A stretch of DNA of 64,000 nucleotides, taken from NCBI RefSeq assembly GCF_950295315.1, contig NC_080164.1, positions 61,704,042 to 61,768,041 of the forward strand, read 5' to 3'. Origin of the DNA: Erinaceus europaeus (lineage: Eukaryota > Chordata > Mammalia > Eulipotyphla > Erinaceidae). Within the stretch, counting starts at the first letter, position 1. The number at the start of each line of letters is the position of its first letter. Positions 45,397-56,472 of this stretch are shown piece after piece. The position numbers were made by a program, and so were the translations under genes. Under the pieces are notes generated by a model that saw only the letters and a program-made list of their open reading frames with translations, was not told the origin of the DNA and made no database searches.

Positions 45397-45518
45397 TTTT
45401 AAAAGTATTTATTTCCTTTTGTTGCCGTTGTTTTATTGTTGTAGTTACGCTGGTCCACGCGTTTTGCACCACCCGATGCACTTTGCGCTTAACCCGCTGC
45501 GCTACCGCCCCGACTCCC
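45397..45518 (-). mobile_element. Type A SINE with about 150-bp internal deletion
   Basis: The tail side (TTTCCTTTTGTTGCCG..TGTTGTAGTTA) joins directly to the head side (CGCTGGTCC..CTTAACCCGCTGCGCTAC..GACTCCC). The whole pyrimidine-rich middle is missing, while flanking ATAATAAG-type duplications remain. Confidence 0.8.
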
Positions 45519-46399
45519 ATAATAAGTTTTTAAAAGGTGTCATATCCTTCATGTGGTTAAGGCTCCAGGCTCGATGGGGCATGGTATTGCTGGAATCCTA
45601 TCTGGTGAGCTCTCTCCCCAGTCCCACTATTTTTGAAGCTTTTGACACTTGAGTTTTTAGCAGTCAGGTCTCCTACTCTTTAGCACTCTGCAAATAGGAA
45701 GCCACAAAGAGTAGGGGAGGGAGAGGCGATAAAATTAGTAAACTAACTTGAGCTGGTAAACATTTAAAAAATTGGCAGTGTGCACACAAAGGATAAGAGT
45801 ATGTATGACTAGGAGTGGTCAGAAAAAATAAATGTTTTGATGTAAATTTGCAAAAGTAAATGACTTTCTGTACTCTTTGAAGATCACCACACTTAGCTAT
45901 TTACTGTCACTGTTACTCAAGCCTTGGGTAAAGGTTTTGTGTCCCTGCACCAATGGAGTCACACACTGGTTTCACCAACTATTTACAATGAAATTTTGAC
46001 ATCAATATAGAATCATTCTGAAAGTATGCGATCTGGTCCCCTGCTGTAGGCATGATGCCACAGCCAAAAGACCTGTTTTGTCGACGTGTAAAGTACACAC
46101 ACCTCCGGAGTCCCGGAACACCTGAAGGTGTACAAGTTTCCAGTGTGTCACACAGGTTCTCAATAAGCAATGTGATCAAATCACTCTCAAGGGAAAACAC
46201 AAGTTTAAACACACGCCCGCAGCACCGAGTCTGGAAGCCCTGGAAGTCTTGCCGGGTCCCCTTCGTGCCCCGGAACCTAGAAAAAGCCCCCAAGGACCGA
46301 CGTGGGGGAGGGGTCATTATTTCCGCGACATCTGGTGAGCGGCCTCCATCGATGGGCGCGGCAGCAGAGCCCACTCACTTCGGCCGAGCTACCCCGGCG

Positions 46400-46700
46400 G
46401 TAGCGCCTCACCTCGGGGTGTTCCACGACCTCGGTGCGGATGGCCAGAGCCCCGAGCTGCTGCTCCAAAGCCGCCCGCAAATCTACGCCCGCCATGCTGT
46501 CGTGGCCCGCAACAAGGGCGACTTCCGTAGTGCAGACAGAAAGCGGAAGTTCCAGGAGGGACGGGAAAGGCGCACTCCCCGCTCAGCGCGGCGCGGGCGC
46601 TGAAAGAGGGTCGACTTCCGTCCTGTCCTTCCCAGCCGGGCTTGTTGTTTGGGTTCACGACTCAGCCAATAACTACGTTCCCTCGCTGGGGGAAGAAGAT
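46400..46700. promoter_or_regulatory. PRORSD1: CpG-island promoter with three ETS motifs
   Basis: A dense cluster of CpGs overlaps the PRORSD1 start. ETS/GABP-type cores CGGAAGT or complement lie at 46521-46527, 46544-46550 and 46614-46620, and a CCAAT box near 46655-46660. There is no TATA box. Such an arrangement is typical of bidirectional housekeeping promoters; a rightward partner would be expected, with MTIF2 the syntenic candidate, but I cannot see its first exon. Confidence 0.65.
46412..46495 (-). CDS. PRORSD1: PRORSD1 exon 1 (N-terminal 28 residues)
   Basis: The ATG at 46495-46493 starts MAGVDLRAALEQQLGALAIR then TEVVEHPE, ending at donor GAG|GTGAGG. Exon 2 continues with V-F-T-V-E, phase 0. 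The exon is GC-rich and sits in a CpG-dense stretch, unlike exon 2. This ATG is chosen because it gives the expected N-terminus (AALEQQLGALAI helix followed by the EHPEVFTVEEM strand-helix typical of the family) and follows the promoter motifs directly. It encodes the first helix and strand of the editing domain. Confidence 0.92.
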
Positions 46701-46736
46701 ACCAAGATACTTGTCTTTTTAACACCTTTAGATTTA

Positions 46737-46848
46737 TGGGTGGAGTAGAGAGCATAAAGGTTGTGTAGAGACTCATTCCTGAGGCTCCAAAGTCCCAGAT
46801 TCATGCCAGAACTGAGCAGTGCACTGGTTAAAAAAAAAAAAAAAAAGG
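46737..46848 (+). mobile_element. SINE type C
   Basis: GGGTGGAGTAGAGAGCATAA head, then CCAGAACTGAGCAGTGCACT and a 17-A tail. Immediately outside the CpG island. Confidence 0.78.
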
Positions 46849-47060
46849 TAGATTTGTTTGTAAATTACAGTATTTACAATTTATTGTGCCCAAACATTGT
46901 TTTTGTTTGTTTGAATTTTGCATAACTGTATTCTGCTGGGAGTGGGGAGGACACCTGCATCTGGTGCTTGGTGGTGTTGGCTCTGCAGCCCTGATTTTTT
47001 ATTTTTTTCCTTGTGGAGAATAGTCATTCTCACAAGAGTGAACTGAGAACTAAATGTTTT
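46849..47060. other. Short unique segment before L1
   Basis: I see nothing specific here. It ends with the L1 TSD AGAACTAAATGTTTT (47046-47060). Confidence 0.6.
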
Positions 47061-48778
47061 TTTTAATATTTTTTTATTGGGGAATTAATGTTTTACATTC
47101 AACAGTAAGTACAATAGTTTGTACATGCATAACATTCCCCAGTTTCCCATATAATACAACCCCCACTAGGTCCTCTGAATCCTTCTTGGACCTGTATTGT
47201 CCACCACCCACCAACCCCAGCCAGAGTCTTTTACTTTGGTGCGATACGCCAATTCCATTTCAGGTTCGACTTGTGTTTTCTTTTCTAATCTTGTTTTTCA
47301 ACTTTGGCCTGAGAGTGAGATCATCCCATATTCATCCTTCTGTTTCTGACTTATTTCACTCAACATGATTTTTTCAAGATCCATCCAAGATCGGCTGAAA
47401 ATGGTGAAGTCACCATTTTTTATAGCTGAGTAGTATCCCATTGTATAGATATACCACTGCTTGCTCAGCCACTCATCTGTTGTTGGACACCTGGGTTGCT
47501 TCCAGGTTTTGGCTATTACAAATTGTGCTGCCAAGAACATGTGTACACAGATCTTTTTGGATGGATATGTTGTGTTCCTTAGGATATATCCCCAGGAGAG
47601 GAATTTCAGGATCATAGGGTAGGTCCATGTCTAGCCTTCTGAGAGTTCTCCAGACTGTTCTCCACAGAGGTTGGACCAATTTACATTCCCACCAGCAGTG
47701 TAGGAGGGTTCCTTTGACCCCACACCCTCTCCAACATTAGCTGCTGTTACCTTTTCTGATGTATGACATTCTCAAAGGAGTGAAGTGGTATCTCATTGTT
47801 GTCTTTATTTGCATTTCTCTGACAATCAGAGACTTGGAGCATTTTTTCATGTGTTTCTCAGCCTTTTGGATGTCTTCTGTGGGGAATATTCTGTCCATAT
47901 CCTCCCCCCATTTTTGGATGGGGTTATTTGTTGTCTTGTTGTTGAGTTTGGCTAGCTCTTCATATATGTTGGTTATTAAACTCTTGTCTGATGTATGGCA
48001 TGTAAAATATCTTCTCCCATTCTGTGAGGGGTCTCTTGGTTTGGGTAGTGGTTTCTTTCACTGTGAAGAAGCTTTTTAATTTGATGTAGTCCCATAGGTT
48101 TATACTTGCCTTAGTCTTCTTTGTAATCAGATTTGTTTCATTGAAGATGTCTTTAAAATTTATGCGGAAAAGACTTCTGCCAATATTTTCCTCTACGTAT
48201 CTGATAGTTTGTGGTCTAACATCCAAGTCCTTGATCCACTTGGAATTTACTTTTTTGTATTTGGTGAAATATAGTGGTTCAGTTTTATTCTTCTGCATGT
48301 TTCAACCCATTATTTCCAACACAATTTGTTGAAGAGACTCTGGTTTCCCCATTTAATAGTCTGAGCCCCTTTGTCAAAGATTAGATGTTCATAGGTGTGG
48401 GGGCTCACTTCTGGGCTCTCACTTCTATTCCACTGGTCAGTGTGTCTATTCATGTTCCAGTACCAAGCAGTTTTGATGACAATGGCCCTATAATACAGTT
48501 TGAGGTCTGGAAGTGTGATGCCTCCGGTTCTATTCTTTTTTCTCAAGATTGTTTTGGCAATTCTAGGTCTTTTCTGGTTCCAGATAAGCATTTGTAGCAT
48601 TTGTTCTATTTTACTAAAAAATATGCTTGGGATCTTGATGGGGATAGCATTAAATTTGTATATGGCTCTGGGTAGTATATTCATTTTGATGATGTTAATT
48701 CTAACAACCCATGAACATAGAATATCTTTCCACTTCTTTGTGTCTTTTTCAATTTCCTTGAGTAGTGACTCATAATTT

Positions 48779-50019
48779 TCAGTATACAAGTCTTTCACTT
48801 CTTTGGTTAGGTTTACTCCTAGATATTTTATTGTTTTTGTTGCTATAGTAAAAGGAATTGATCTGGATTTCGATATCTTCTAGTTTAGTGTTTGCATAGA
48901 GGAATGCCACTGACTTCTGAATGTTAATTTTGTAGCCTGACACATTACTGTATTGCCTGATGATTTCCAAAAGCTTCTTGCTGGATTCCTTAGGTTTTTC
49001 CATGTATACTATCATGTCATCTGCAAATAAGAAGAGTTTGACTTCTTCTCTTTCAATCTGTATCCCTTTAATTCCTTGCTCCTGCCTGATTGGTATGGCA
49101 AGAACTTCCAACACTATGTTGAATAGTAATGGTGATAGTGGGCAGCCCTGTCTAGTACCTGATCTGAGGGGAAATGCTTCCAGTTTTTATCATTGAGTAT
49201 GATGTTGGCTGTAGGTTTGCTATATATAGACTCCACTATCTTCAGGAATTTTCCATCTATTCACATTTTTTGTAGTGTTTTGATCATAAAGGGATGTTGT
49301 ATTTTGTCAAAGGCTTTTTCTGCATCTATTGATATGACCATGTGGTTTTTGGTCTTGCTTTTGTTGATGTGGTGGATCACATTGATTGATTTACATATAT
49401 TAAACCAACCTTGCATGCCTGGGATAAACCCCACTTGTTCATGATGAACAACAATCTTTTTGATATACTGCTGTATCCGGTTGGCTAGAATTTTGTTCAA
49501 TATTTGAGCATCTATGTTCATCAGAGATATTGGTCTGTAGTTTTCTTTTGTGGTTGTGTCCCTGTCTGCTTTTGGTATCAGAGTGATGTTGGCTTCATAG
49601 AAGCTGGCAGGGAGTATTCCAGTGTCTTCAATCTTCTGGAAGACTTTGAAAAGTAGAGGGATTAGTTCTTCTTTGAAGGTTTTGTAGAATTCATTTGTAA
49701 AACCATCTGGTCCAGGACTTTTATTTTGGGGGAGGTTTTTGATAACTGTTTCAATTTCATTAGCTGTGATGGGCCTGTTCATGTTATCCACTTCCTCTTT
49801 ACTTAGTTTTGGAAGTTGGTAGGTATCTAGGAAATCATCCATTTCTTCCAGGTTCTCTAGCTTGGTGGCATATAGTTCTTCATAGAAGCCTCGCATGATA
49901 TGTTGAATTTCTGTGGTGTCTGTTGTGATATCTCCTCTTTCATTTACTATCTGATTTATTTGGGTCTTCTCCCTTTTTTGTTTTGTGAGTCTGGCTAAAG
50001 GTTTGTCGATTTTGTTCAC
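48779..50019 (-). pseudogene. L1 ORF2 reverse-transcriptase region, broken
   Basis: Continues ORF2 after the frameshift: [16 protein letters not shown].., [32 protein letters not shown], then a TGA at about 49265 after KTLQKM, and [16 protein letters not shown] further on. Catalytic Asp-Asp of the F-A-D-D box is present. At least one more single-base deletion lies near 49185. Confidence 0.88.
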
Positions 50020-51122
50020 TCTTTCGAAGAACCAACATTACTTTCGTTGATCTTCTGTATGGTTTTCTTATTCTCAATGTTATTTATTTCTGCCCTAACT
50101 TTAGTGATTTCTGTCCTTCTGGCTGCTTTAGGGTTCCTTTGTTGCTCTTCTTCTAGGTCTTTAAGATGTTCAATCAGGCTGTTTATTTGTGCTTTTTCTT
50201 GTTTTCTAATGTGTGCTTGTATAGCTATGAACTTCCCTCTTAGTACTGCTTTAGCTGTGTCCCAAATATTTTGATAGCTTGTGTCTTCATTTTCATTGAA
50301 CTCTCTAAACATTTTGATTTCTTCCTTGATTTCCACTTTGACCCAGAAGTTGTTAAGAAGTGTACTGTTGAGTTTCCACATTTTGGGACTGTTACTAATC
50401 TGTTGTTGATTGTTAAGTGTTAGTTTAATGCCACTGTGGTCTGAGAAGATGCTTGGGATGATTTCAATGCTCTTGAATTTGCTGATGCTGGTTTTGTGGC
50501 CTAACATATGGTCTATCCTTGAGACTGACCCATGTGGATTTGAGTAAAATGTGTATTCCAGTTTCTTGGGATGAATGACTCTGAAAATGTCCAACAGTTC
50601 TAGTTTATCTATCTCTTCATTTAGCTCCCTTATGTCTTTATTGATTTTCTGCCTGGATGATCTGTTAAGTTGAGAGAGTGGGGTGTTGAAGTCCCCTACT
50701 ATGACTGTGTTGCTGTTAATATATTGCTGTAGCTCTTTCAGTAGACATTTGATGTATTTAGATGGCTTCTCATTGGGTGCATAGCTGTTAATAATTGTTA
50801 GGTCCTCTTTATTGACTGGTCCTCTGAGCATTAAGTAGTGTCCACTCCTATCTTTTTTAATCTTATCTATTTTAAAGTCTATCATGTCAGATATGAGAAT
50901 AGCTGTTCCTGCCCTTTTTTGTGGGCCATTGGCTTGTATGATAGTTTTCCATCCTTTCACTTTAAGTCTGTGTTTGTCTTGTTGAGTTAGGTGGGTTTCC
51001 TGTAGACAGCATATTGTTGGGTTGTGTTTTCTGATCCATCTTCCTACTCTGTGTCTTTTAATCGGTGAATTCAGGCCATTGACATTTACTGATATCAAAG
51101 ATTGAAGATATTTCAACGCCAT
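50016..51122 (-). pseudogene. L1 ORF2 endonuclease domain (5' part of broken ORF2)
   Basis: A 368-codon frame with the apurinic-like endonuclease motifs in order: [42 protein letters not shown] and SDHSGI. The domain itself is intact; it nicks target DNA at TT/AAAA-type sites. The frame is lost at about 50038, where one T present in the other L1 (28736-28738 TTT) is missing, so the product ends NVGSSKE instead of continuing into RT. Confidence 0.9.
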
Positions 51123-51412
51123 TCTTGTAGAGTTTTAGGGTGTTCTGATATATGTCCTATTTATGATGGTCTGATTGTTTATAGAAGACCTTTCAGAACT
51201 TCTTTCAGGGCAGGCTTGGTGATAGTTGCTTCCTTCAACTGTTGCTTGTCTGAGAAGGTTTTGATGCCTCCATCTAGTCTGAATGACAGTCTAGCAGGAT
51301 ATAGTATTCTTGGTTGAAAGCCTTTCTCACTGAGCACTTGATAGATATCTTGCCATTCTCTTCTAACCTGTAGTTTTTGTGTGGAGAAGTCTGCTGCTAA
51401 TCTTATGGGTTT

Positions 51413-52155
51413 TCATCTGTAGGTGACTCTTTGTTTTTCTCTTGCAGCCTTCAGGATCCTTTCTTTATCCTTATTCCTTTCCATTCTAAATATGATATGT
51501 CTTGGTGTCTTTATGTCTGGGTTAATTCTGTTTGGGACCCTCTGGGCTTCTTGAATCTTTATGTCTTTGATGTTGTCTAGACTAGAGAAGTTTTCAGCTA
51601 TTATGTCCTGAAGAATGCTTTCTTCCTCTCCCTCTCTTTCTTTCTCTGGTAAGCCAATAATGCTCATATTGTTTCTTTTGAAGTCATCCCATAGGTCTCT
51701 GTTGTTGTTTTCAGCATCTCTTAATCTCTTTTTTGAGATATCTTACTTCTTTTTTAGTTGTCTCTAATTCATCCTTGATCTTGCTAATTCTGTCTTCAGC
51801 CTCATTGATTTTATTCTCTCTGCCCTCTACTGTTTTCTGGAATTCATCTATTTTGTTTCCCTGTTCTGATACTGTTTTAGCTGTTCAGCTAGTTGTGTTC
51901 TTAGCTCAGCTATTTCAGCTTTCAGCTCTCTCTAATAACCTTGAGATAGTTAGTGTTTTCTTCCAGAGTCTCATTTGTTGTTCCTGTATTTCTGATTACA
52001 ATTCTTTCAAACTCTTTACTCACTCCTGTGATTATTTCCTTAGCTAATGTTTGGATGTTGAACTCATTATTTTGTGCTTCACCCTTTGGGGGGCTTTTAG
52101 CTGGACTGTTGTCCTGGTTAGTTTCTCCAATATTTCTTCTGGTTGGTTTACCCAC
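51413..52155 (-). pseudogene. L1 ORF1 (RNA-binding chaperone), broken
   Basis: The N-terminal piece (MGKPTRRNIGETNQDNSP.. with EFNIQTLAKEIITG) and C-terminal piece (SIIGLPEKEREGEEESILQD.., NPDIKTPRHIIFRM) are in different frames, with stops in the coiled-coil part between them. ORF1 protein coats L1 RNA as a trimer. Confidence 0.8.
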
Positions 52156-52894
52156 TTTATATATTATGAGTTCCCTCTTTTAGTACTTTTCAAATTACTG
52201 ATCACTATTTCCTGGATTGACTTGTGTCTAAGTAAGGTAATTAAAGGGTTCACAGTGGTGGAAGTGAACAATTGTTTCAATAGTATTTTAATCCTTGAGT
52301 TGGAGCTCAGTGATTTAAAAGCCTCTTTTTTTTTTTTTTTTTTCTTCTCTGTAGGCTATGGGAGCCTGGGGGCTTCTAACTTAATCACTGACTCCTAACC
52401 AAGAGATAAGGCAGGGTGTAGCAGAGATAGTCCGGTGGTTATGCAAAGAGACTTTCACAGCCCCACAGCTATGCCATTGAGGTATAGGTCTTCTCCTGAA
52501 TTTCCTGGTTAGATCTCTGTCCCCAGGTGTCCCTCCCTGCTGCTGCTCCAGATTTTGAGGGCAATAGCAGTGGAGACTCAGTTGCACTTGGTGAGTCTCC
52601 GGGGAGTCCTCTTCTCCCTTCAGCTGTCCCCTTGTTGGTGGTACAGACTGGAGGTGGTGTCTCAACTGACAGAGCATCAGACTGTTACCAGCCACTTAGT
52701 CTCTCCCTAGGTTCCTCTCTGTCACCAGCCACGTGTTTGCACTCACCGGTGATTTGGTGGGATCCTGTAGTCGTTCTAGTCCTGTCTTGTTTCAGTCCCA
52801 GGTGGTCTCCTTTGGTATTCCTAGTTGATCCGGGAGAGGAGAGGAGAGAAACAGATCTGCTGCTGCTTGTAGCCCCGCCAGAACTAAATGTTTT

Positions 52895-53140
52895 GATTTT
52901 TATTTGCATTTATTTCCTGCTGAAAAATGAGACATTCTTATCCCCAGATTTCATCATAAGCCTCAAACTGACTCAGGTAAATTAATAGTCTTGGAGATGT
53001 ACAAATCCATCAAAGGGAAGTCTGTTGAGTTAGCGTGCTCACTTCTTTAGGTTTCACATGTCTATCTGCAGAACAAGGGGAGACTTACCTAGCTTGATTT
53101 TAGGAACACAATATGCCAGGAACTGTTTTCAATTTTTTAA
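52895..53140. other. Unique intergenic segment
   Basis: No exon, repeat or motif that I can name. Confidence 0.5.
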
Positions 53141-54245
53141 AATTTTATTTATAAAATGGAAACACTGACAGCTTGGGCAGCTTGGAACGTTCCTACTCAT
53201 GACCACCGAATGTGAGCTCAGATCTATAGGGATGAAGAGGTCATATAGGCTCCTTAGCTAATTATGGGCCCCAGATCAGATCAAATCGATGGGGTTTACA
53301 GTCAACAATATTTATACCCCTTTCCCATATTAGGGAGCTACTCTCTTCCCTGATACAGCTTTCTGGTCCTTTTTCCAGCCATGACATCATCTTCCCAGAC
53401 AATAACTTGGATCCACCTGCATATCAGATTTCAGGCTCAGGCAAAAAAAAAAAAAAAAAAAACAAAACTAGTATAGCTACAGGCCCTTTGAAATGTAACT
53501 AAAATATGCCTACTAGCTATCTACAAAATGGAGGACTCCCCAACACTTCATCTTCACTATTCCAGCCTTTAGGTTCATGATTGTTCAACAATTTGTTTGG
53601 TTTTGTATGTTACCTCTCTTTTCAACCACCAGGTTCCAGATGCTAGCATGATGCCAACCAGACTTCCCTGGATAGACAACCCCACCAATGTGTCCTGGAG
53701 TTCTGCTTCCCCAGAGCCCTACCCCAGTAGGGAAAGAGAGAGGCAGACTGAGAGTATGGATAGACCTGTCAACGCCCATGTTCAGCGGGGAAGCAGTTAC
53801 AGAAGCCAGACCTTCCACCTTCTGTACCCCACAATGACCTTGGGTCCGTACTCCCAGAGGGTTAAAGAACAGGAAAGCTGGGAGTTGGGCAGTAGCACAG
53901 TGTGTTAAGCACAGGTGGCGCAAAGCGCAAGGACCCAGTAAGGATCCCGGTTTGAGCCGGGTCTCCCCATCTGCAGGCGGTGAAGCAGGTCTACAGGTGT
54001 CTTTCTCTCCCCCTCTCTGTCTTCCCCTCCTCTCTCCATTTCTCTCCATCCCATCCAACAACGACGACATCAATAACAATAATAACTACAACAATAAAAC
54101 AACAGGGCTACAAAAGGGAATACATAAATATTTTTTTAAAAGAATAGGAAAGCTATCAGGGGAGGGGGTGGGATACGGAGTTCTGGTGGTAGGAATTCTG
54201 TGGAGTTGTACCCCTCTTATCGTATGGTTTTTTTCAATGTTTCCT
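53141..54245 (+). mobile_element. R-type retroposon, long plus-strand copy with nested SINE
   Basis: Starts with about 32 bases of R 3' end in minus orientation (53141-53172), then plus-strand R from CTTGGGCAGCTTGGAACG to the 3' end GTTTTTTTCAATGTTTCC. A type A SINE sits at 53880-54140 between GAA[C/T]AGGAAAGCT duplications. Confidence 0.8.
53880..54140 (+). mobile_element. SINE type A nested in R
   Basis: Full-length body with a small deletion in the GGGGAGTCG region; inserted near the R 3' end. Confidence 0.85.
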
Positions 54246-54304
54246 TTTTATAGGTAAACACACACACACACAAGAAAAAAATTTAAAGTAAAAAAAGCAA
54301 AACA

Positions 54305-54845
54305 GGCTAAAGAGTATGGATCGACTTATCAACACCTTTGTCCAGCGGAGAAGTAATTACAGAAGCCATACCTCCCACCTTCTCCACCCCATAGGGGTCT
54401 TTGGTCCATGCTCCCAGATGGATAAAGAATAGGGAAGCTTCCGGGGAATCGGGAATCGGAGGTAGTGCAGGGATTTTTGCGCTCCTGGAGCCAAGCATAA
54501 GGACCGGGATCCTTAAGGACCGGCATAAGGATCCTGTTTAGAGCCCCTGGCTCCCCACCTGCAGGGGGGGTCGCTTCAAAGGCGGTGAAGTGGGTCTGTA
54601 GGTGTCTTATCTTCTCTTCCCCTGTCTTCCCCTCCTCTCTCCATTCCTCTCTGTCCTATCCAACAACGACGACATCAATAACAACAGCAATAATAACAAT
54701 AAAAAAGAAAAGGGTAACAAAAGGGAAAATAAATAATAGGGAAGCTTCCAATGGAGGGGATGGGATACGGAACTCTGGTGGTGGTGGAAGCTATGTGGAT
54801 TGTGCCCTTCTTATCCCACAATCTTGGCAATCATTATTTAATTAC
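54305..54845 (+). mobile_element. R-type fragment interrupted by type A SINE
   Basis: R pieces 54305-54446 and 54736-54845 flank a type A SINE (54447-54735). AATAGGGAAGCTTCC is duplicated around it. The SINE head carries a local duplication (GGGGAATC/GGGAATCGG and two GACCGG..GATCC segments). Confidence 0.8.
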
Positions 54846-54847
54846 TG

Positions 54848-55204
54848 GGGGTTGGGCTGTAGCGCAGCCGGTTAAGAGCACTTGGCTCTAAATACAAGGA
54901 CCAGAGTAAGGATCCCGGTTCAAGCCCTCGGCTCCCCACCTGCTCGGGAGTCGCCTCACGGGTGGTTAAGTTGATATGCAGGTGTCTATCTTTCTTTCGC
55001 CCTGTCTCCCCCTCCTCTCTCCATTTTCTCTATGTCCTGTCCAACAACAACGACATCAATAACAGCAAGAATAAAAACAACAATGATTAAAAAAAAAAAC
55101 AAGGGCAACAAAAAAAGGGGGGAATAATAACCTCCAGGAGCAGTGGATTTGTGGTGCAGGCACCAAGCCCCAGCAATAACCCTAGAGGCCAAAAAAAAAA
55201 AAAA
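54848..55204 (+). mobile_element. SINE type A, long form
   Basis: GGGGTTGGGCTGTAGCGCAG head, complete body, then the 3' module CAGTGGATTTGTGGTGCAGG..CCCCAGCAATAACCCT and an A-tail. Confidence 0.87.
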
Positions 55205-55249
55205 CACTAATAAAAATTGTTAATGGTTATTTTTCCACAGCACTTTAAC

Positions 55250-55430
55250 TATGACCTGGATTAAACGCACATACTACAAAGTACAATGACCCACACAGGG
55301 ATCCCCATCTCCCCACCTTCTTCACCTGCTTCTCAAATGGTAAAACTTTTCTGCAGGTGTCTTTCTCTCCCATTTTCTTCTTCCGTCTTAATTTCTCTCT
55401 GCCCTATCCTATAAAAATGGGGGGGGGAGC
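55250..55430 (+). repeat. Old type B SINE
   Basis: Diverged copy with CCCATCTCCCCACC and TCTGCAGGTGTCTTTC landmarks. Confidence 0.5.
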
Positions 55431-55569
55431 ATAACAACATCAAAGTTGAGGATAAAGGACGTAGGTATAAAATGATTTTTAAAAAAAGTACTCCAAAAGA
55501 CTAAGAATGGTTAACACATGGGCTTTCAATGCTGACACCGATTTTTTTCTTGTTTTCTTGTTTGTTTGT

Positions 55570-56020
55570 TTTTTTTTTTTGCCTCCAAGGTTATTGCTGG
55601 GGCTCAGTGCATTAGCTACGACTACAAATCCACTGCTCCTGGAGGCCATTTTCTTCCCTTTTTGTTGCCCTTGTTGTTTATTGTTGTTGTTGGATAGTAC
55701 AGAGAGAAATCGAGAGAGGAAGGAAGACAGAGAGGGGGAGAGAAAGACAGACACCTGCAGAAAAGCTTCACCCCTTGTGAAGTGACCCCTCCCCCTGCAG
55801 GTGGGGCCCCAGGGACTTGAACCCAGATCCCTACACTGCTCCTTGCACTTTGCACCATGTGATCTTAACCTGCTGCGCTACTGCGTGGGCCCGATTTTTT
55901 TTTTTCTTCTAAGCACTGCTCAACTCTGGTTGGTTTATGGTGATGCTGGGGATTGACCCTGGGACCCTGAAGCCTCAAGCATGAGAGTCTGCATAACCAT
56001 TCAGCTATCTCCCCCACCCT
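55570..56020 (-). mobile_element. Long-form type A SINE and type C SINE
   Basis: Type A (about 55570-55893) begins with the complement of the 3' module (CTCAGTGCATTAGCTACGAC) and ends GCGCTACTGCGTGGGCCC. Type C (about 55905-56020) follows in the same orientation. Confidence 0.82.
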
Positions 56021-56470
56021 ACGCAGTTATTATTGACATTCACTTGACTGAAAGATCTGATAAAAGCCAATAATCCCCTTTGTATTCTATATATGAGATG
56101 ACTTTCTAGAATTCAACCCAGCAGAAAAATCAAGTGTTTAAGCTCCCACAGTAACCTCACTTCAAGAAAGTCTGAAACAGCCTAAATGGTGCTGGTTCAA
56201 AGAGTCAAGAGGAGAGAATATCAATGAATGTGGTCACCCTACAATCACTTCATCTCTTAGCTGCTCTTAGGGTTGTTGCAGAGAAAGCAATACACCAGGT
56301 AAACTGGGATAGGGAGTTATGTATCACTGGCACAACGAGGAATAGTAGGGGAGAGGAGGGGATACTGAGGCAAAAGTCCTTGCAGGAGAACTCCGGAAAA
56401 ATTAATTCTTCCTGTTTCAAAATACATTTCAAAAGACATGTGACCTTTGATGCTTGCATAGAAGATGATC
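56021..56470. other. Unique intergenic segment
   Basis: About 450 bases not resembling any repeat in the window. A 118-codon plus-strand frame (56224-56580) runs from here into a SINE and looks fortuitous. No function assigned. Confidence 0.5.
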
Positions 56471-56472
56471 AA

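Larger units (their letters stand above)
44134..46411 (-). other. PRORSD1: PRORSD1 intron
   Basis: A 2.3-kb intron with two plus-strand type A SINEs, two minus-strand type B SINEs, an internally deleted type A SINE, unique sequence 45540-46050, and CpG-rich sequence 46060-46411 that belongs to the promoter island. Confidence 0.85.
47061..52879 (-). mobile_element. Full-length L1 LINE, ORFs broken
   Basis: Minus-strand L1 of about 5.8 kb with a perfect 15-bp TSD (47046-47060 and 52880-52894). From its 5' end: 5' UTR (about 52160-52879, starting GGCGGGGCTAC), ORF1 remnants (51922-52155 N-terminal; 51413-51667 RNA-binding end), ORF2 endonuclease (50016-51122), reverse transcriptase (48779-50019) and 3' UTR. 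Length and TSD show a complete insertion; ORF1 and ORF2 both carry frame breaks, so it is not autonomous. Confidence 0.95.

Noticed and set aside
46052..46603. 183-codon plus-strand frame across the CpG island
   Set aside because: High GC lowers stop-codon frequency; the frame is antisense to PRORSD1 exon 1 and has no recognisable domain.
52527..52985. 152-codon plus-strand frame near the L1 5' end
   Set aside because: It lies antisense in the L1 5' UTR and runs across the TSD into flanking DNA; no recognised domain.
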